The notes below the pieces were generated by a model. It searched no databases. It had not been told where the DNA came from and saw nothing but the letters and a program-made list of their open reading frames with translations. Shown here piece by piece: positions 12,049 through 15,020 of a stretch of 15,020 bases of DNA. Within the stretch, counting starts at the first letter, position 1; the number at the start of each line of letters is the position of its first letter. The stretch spans positions 1 to 15,020 of the forward strand of contig DAICYU010000034.1 of NCBI GenBank assembly GCA_027311485.1. The letters are read 5' to 3'. A program made the position numbers and the translations under genes. The DNA comes from Acetobacteraceae bacterium. Lineage in GTDB: Bacteria; Pseudomonadota; Alphaproteobacteria; Acetobacterales; Acetobacteraceae.

Positions 12049-15020
12049 CTATTCGGCGGGACGCTGTTCGGTGTGCTGGCGGGAAGAGCGGGAGAATTTC
12101 CTTACCAGGACTTCGAAACCGACAAACAGCATCGGCACGAACAGCACGCCGACGAAGGACGCCAGCACCATGCCACCGAACACGGTCGTGCCGATGGACT
12201 GCCGGCCGCCGGCGCCGGCGCCGGTCGCGATGACCAGCGGGATGACGCCGATGATGAAGGCCAGCGCGGTCATCATCACTGGGCGGTAGCGCGTCCGTGC
12301 CCCTTCGTCCGCCGCCTGGATGACGCTGACCTTGCCGCGTTCCAGCCGGTCCTTGGCGAATTCCACGATCAGGATGGCGTTCTTCGCCGCCAGACCGATC
12401 AGCAGCACAAGGCCGATCTGCCCATATACGTCCAGCGCCATGCCGCGCAGCAGCAGTGCCAGCAGCCCGCCGATCACGGCAAAGGAAACCGGCAGCATCA
12501 CTGACAGCGGCAGCGTCCAGCTCTCATACAACGCGACCATGAACAGATAGGAGAAGACGATGGCGAACAGGAAGGCTGACGATTCCTGACCGGCGGCCTG
12601 AAGCTCCTGATACGTCATGCCGGTCCATTCGAACCCGAAACCGGATGGCAGGTGCCGGGCGGAGACCTGTTCCATGGCCGATATGGCCTGGCCGCTGCTT
12701 TTCCCAGGTTTGGCGGCGCCGTTGATGAACACGGCGGGATATTCGTTGTAGGCGTTGACCGAATCCGCGCCCTGAATGGTCGTGATCTTCACCAGTGTGT
12801 TCAGCGGCACCATCGCACCGGTGGAGCTGCGGACGTACAACTGGCCAATATCGTTGATCTTGCTGCGGAACTGCGCCTTGGCCTGGACGATGACCTGGAA
12901 GACAAAGTTCCTATAGTTGAAGTTGTTGACGAACTGACTCCCCAGTTGCGCCTGCAACGTATTGTACACATCCGCCGGCGTTACATGCAGCAACTCGGCC
13001 CGCGCGGTATCGACCGACACCAGGATCTGCGGCACGCTGGCGGAAAACGCGGTGAAAACCGATGACAGGTTGGCGTTCTGGTTGGCCGCGAAGACCAACG
13101 CGCGGGATACCGCGGCAAGTTGCGCGTACGATTGGCCGTTCCGCGCCTCCAGCACGTAGTTGATGCCGCCTGCGGCGCTCAGGCCTGGAATGGAGGGCGG
13201 GTTGAAACTGACGATCTGGGCTGACGGCAGCGCATTGAAGGTCGGCGCCAGTTTGGCGATCACCGCCGGGATCGATTCGCTGGCGTTGCGCTGCGCCCAG
13301 GGCTGCATGATGGCAATCACCGTGCCGGCGTTCGGCTCCTGCGCGCCGGCGACGATGCTGAAGCCGCCGAGTTCGATGGCATGAGCGACGCCGGGCGTTT
13401 TGCGCAGGATGTTTCCAACCTGTTCCACCACGGCCTGCGTGCGGTTCAGGGACACGCCGTTGGGAGCCTGGATATTAATGAAGAAATAGCCCTGGTCCTC
13501 GGACGGCAGGAAGGCCGTCGGCGTACGCTGTATCAGCAGATAGCCGACACCGAAGGCGGCGACGATGCCGAGGGAACCCAGCAGCAGGTGCCGCGACAGC
13601 AGGGCCACGGTGCGACCGTAGCCATCGCGCGCGACGTCGAAGCCGCGGTTGAACCAGCGGAACCCAATGAACCGGGCCTTTTTCGGCGGCCGCAGGATCA
13701 GCGCGCACAGCGCCGGGCTGAGAGTCAGCGCATTGATGCCGGAAATAACCACCGAAACGGATATGGTTACGGCAAACTGGCGATACAGCGCGCCAGTAAC
13801 GCCGGAGACGAAGCCGACCGGGGCGAACACGGCGACCAGCACCAGCGTGGTCGCCACCACCGGCCCGGTGATCTCGGCCAACGCGATCTCGGTTGCCCGG
13901 TCGACCGACAGGCTGGGATTTTCCTCCAGCGTGCGGGTGACGTTTTCCACCACCACGATGGCGTCATCGACGACGAGGGTTATGGCCAGCACGATGGCGA
14001 ACAGATCGACAGTGTTGGCCGAATAGCCGAGGACATAGAGCACCGCGAACACCCCGATCAGCGAGACCGGGATGGCGATGGTCGGGATCAGTGTGGCGCG
14101 CCAGTCCTGCAGGAAGATGAACACCACCACCACCACCAGGGCGAGGGTGATTGCCAAGGTGCGCAGAATCTCGATGATGTTGGCGCTGACGAAGTTCGTC
14201 GCATTGTAGACGATGGCGTATTTCAGGCCGGGCGGGAACTGCTTCGACAGCGTCCGCATCTGCTGCTCGATCGAATGCGCGACCGCCAGGGCATTGGCAT
14301 TCGGCGTCTGGTAGATCGCCAGCGTCGATGACGGATTGCCGTCCAGGGCGGCGTTGGTGGAGTATTGCTGGGCCGCAAGCTGGACCGTGCCGATATCGCG
14401 GACCCGCACGATCCCGCCATTCTGATTGGTGCGGATAATGATGTTGCGGAACTGCGCGGGTGAAACGAGTTCGCCGGGTGTCAGGATCGTCAGTTGCTGC
14501 TGCTGGTCACCCCCCACGGGCGGTTGGCCGATCTGCCCGGCGGCCACCTGGATATTCTGCGCCTGGATGGCGGCGATCACGTCCTGCGCCGTGATGTTCA
14601 TCGCCGTCATGCGCACCGGGTCCATCCAGACCCGCATGGCATATTCCCGCTGACCGAAGATCTGCGTGTTGCCGACACCGGGGGTGCGCGCGATCTGCTG
14701 CTGCAGGTTCATGTAGGCGTAGTTGGAAATGAACGCTTGGTCGTATTTGTTGTTCTCGGAATACAGGTTGACAGCCAGCACGAAGTTGCTTGTTGCCGCC
14801 CGGATCGTCAGCCCTTCCTGCGATACTTCGGCCGGCAGCTGCGCCTGGGCCAGTTGCACCCGGTTCTGCACATTGACCTGGTCGATGTTCGGATCAGAGC
14901 CGATGGCGAAGGTCACGGTCAGGCTATAGGTGCCGGAACTGGAGCTGGTGCTCTGCATGTACAGCATGTCGGGGGCGCCGTTGACCTCCTCCTCAATCGG
15001 CTGCGCAACGAGTTTTTCCA
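12049..15020 (-). CDS. RND (HAE1 family) multidrug efflux permease, start outside window
   Basis: Inner-membrane proton-driven pump of the AcrB/MexB/MexF family. About 989 residues are visible, and some 50-70 N-terminal residues lie beyond 15020. The visible part opens with VAQPIEEEVNGAPDMLYMQS, the usual start of the porter domain. The proton-relay residues are present: the Asp pair in LVVDDAIVVVEN (codons 13963-13968) and Lys in GLAAKNAILIVEFAKDR (codon 12382-12384). The family segments LPSEDQGYFFINIQAP, GFGFEWTGMTYQE and the final IGVIPLVIATGAGAGGRQSIG are in the expected order. No break in the frame is seen. It should form a trimer and work with a periplasmic adaptor, usually encoded just upstream and so outside this window, and an outer-membrane channel. 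The substrate range cannot be read from sequence. The 71-residue gene follows after 63 bp. Confidence 0.95.
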   Translation of the reverse strand, partial: EKLVAQPIEEEVNGAPDMLYMQSTSSSSGTYSLTVTFAIGSDPNIDQVNVQNRVQLAQAQLPAEVSQEGLTIRAATSNFVLAVNLYSENNKYDQAFISNYAYMNLQQQIARTPGVGNTQIFGQREYAMRVWMDPVRMTAMNITAQDVIAAIQAQNIQVAAGQIGQPPVGGDQQQQLTILTPGELVSPAQFRNIIIRTNQNGGIVRVRDIGTVQLAAQQYSTNAALDGNPSSTLAIYQTPNANALAVAHSIEQQMRTLSKQFPPGLKYAIVYNATNFVSANIIEILRTLAITLALVVVVVFIFLQDWRATLIPTIAIPVSLIGVFAVLYVLGYSANTVDLFAIVLAITLVVDDAIVVVENVTRTLEENPSLSVDRATEIALAEITGPVVATTLVLVAVFAPVGFVSGVTGALYRQFAVTISVSVVISGINALTLSPALCALILRPPKKARFIGFRWFNRGFDVARDGYGRTVALLSRHLLLGSLGIVAAFGVGYLLIQRTPTAFLPSEDQGYFFINIQAPNGVSLNRTQAVVEQVGNILRKTPGVAHAIELGGFSIVAGAQEPNAGTVIAIMQPWAQRNASESIPAVIAKLAPTFNALPSAQIVSFNPPSIPGLSAAGGINYVLEARNGQSYAQLAAVSRALVFAANQNANLSSVFTAFSASVPQILVSVDTARAELLHVTPADVYNTLQAQLGSQFVNNFNYRNFVFQVIVQAKAQFRSKINDIGQLYVRSSTGAMVPLNTLVKITTIQGADSVNAYNEYPAVFINGAAKPGKSSGQAISAMEQVSARHLPSGFGFEWTGMTYQELQAAGQESSAFLFAIVFSYLFMVALYESWTLPLSVMLPVSFAVIGGLLALLLRGMALDVYGQIGLVLLIGLAAKNAILIVEFAKDRLERGKVSVIQAADEGARTRYRPVMMTALAFIIGVIPLVIATGAGAGGRQSIGTTVFGGMVLASFVGVLFVPMLFVGFEVLVRKFSRSSRQHTEQRPAE

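Noticed and set aside
13381..14331. 316-residue plus-strand frame rich in His, Asp and Gln
   Set aside because: Antisense shadow of the RND pump; the His/Asp runs come from valine/isoleucine-rich membrane helices read backwards.

Overview
The window is GC-rich DNA with tightly packed genes on both strands. It looks like an alphaproteobacterial chromosome, probably Rhodospirillales/Acetobacteraceae-like. That placement is an inference. It rests on the base composition, on a LysR regulator that starts MDWDKLRVFHA directly behind trxB (the arrangement around LsrB/VtlR in Rhizobiales), and on the small charged proteins. No rRNA, tRNA, CRISPR array, insertion sequence or phage gene was seen.

Layout. 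(1) 131-358: a small helical protein of unknown function that starts with TTG. (2) 2727-371, minus strand: a flavin disulfide oxidoreductase of the lipoamide dehydrogenase/mercuric reductase family, followed 26 bp later by a patatin-like phospholipase. (3) 3022-5013, plus strand: thioredoxin reductase (trxB) and a LsrB/VtlR-like LysR regulator. Behind the regulator lies a row of compact hairpins ending in a strong intrinsic terminator (5184-5308), which I read as a small RNA gene in the position of the AbcR/ar15 sRNAs. (4) 7916-5308, minus strand: an exported family 5 glycoside hydrolase and a group II PLP-dependent decarboxylase. (5) 7978-10341, plus strand: a GT-C membrane glycosyltransferase with a short gap to an alpha/beta hydrolase that carries the residue set of fluoroacetate dehalogenases. 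(6) 10346-10400: a 15-bp tandem repeat between convergent genes. (7) 11550-10444, minus strand: a class V aminotransferase-fold PLP enzyme. (8) 15020-11770, minus strand: an RND/HAE1 multidrug efflux pump, cut by the window edge, and a 71-residue charged protein.

How the parts fit. The 3022-5308 block is the most coherent unit: redox maintenance, a global LysR regulator, and a likely Hfq-type antisense RNA with two CTCCC stretches that could pair with ribosome binding sites. The divergent pair at 7916/7978 shares 61 bp and may coordinate polysaccharide or glycoconjugate handling at the envelope. The other neighbours are metabolic or transport genes with no evident common pathway. I see no clear new defence or mobile system. 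The candidate sRNA, the dehalogenase residue set and the unusual disulfide oxidoreductase are the items most worth following up.
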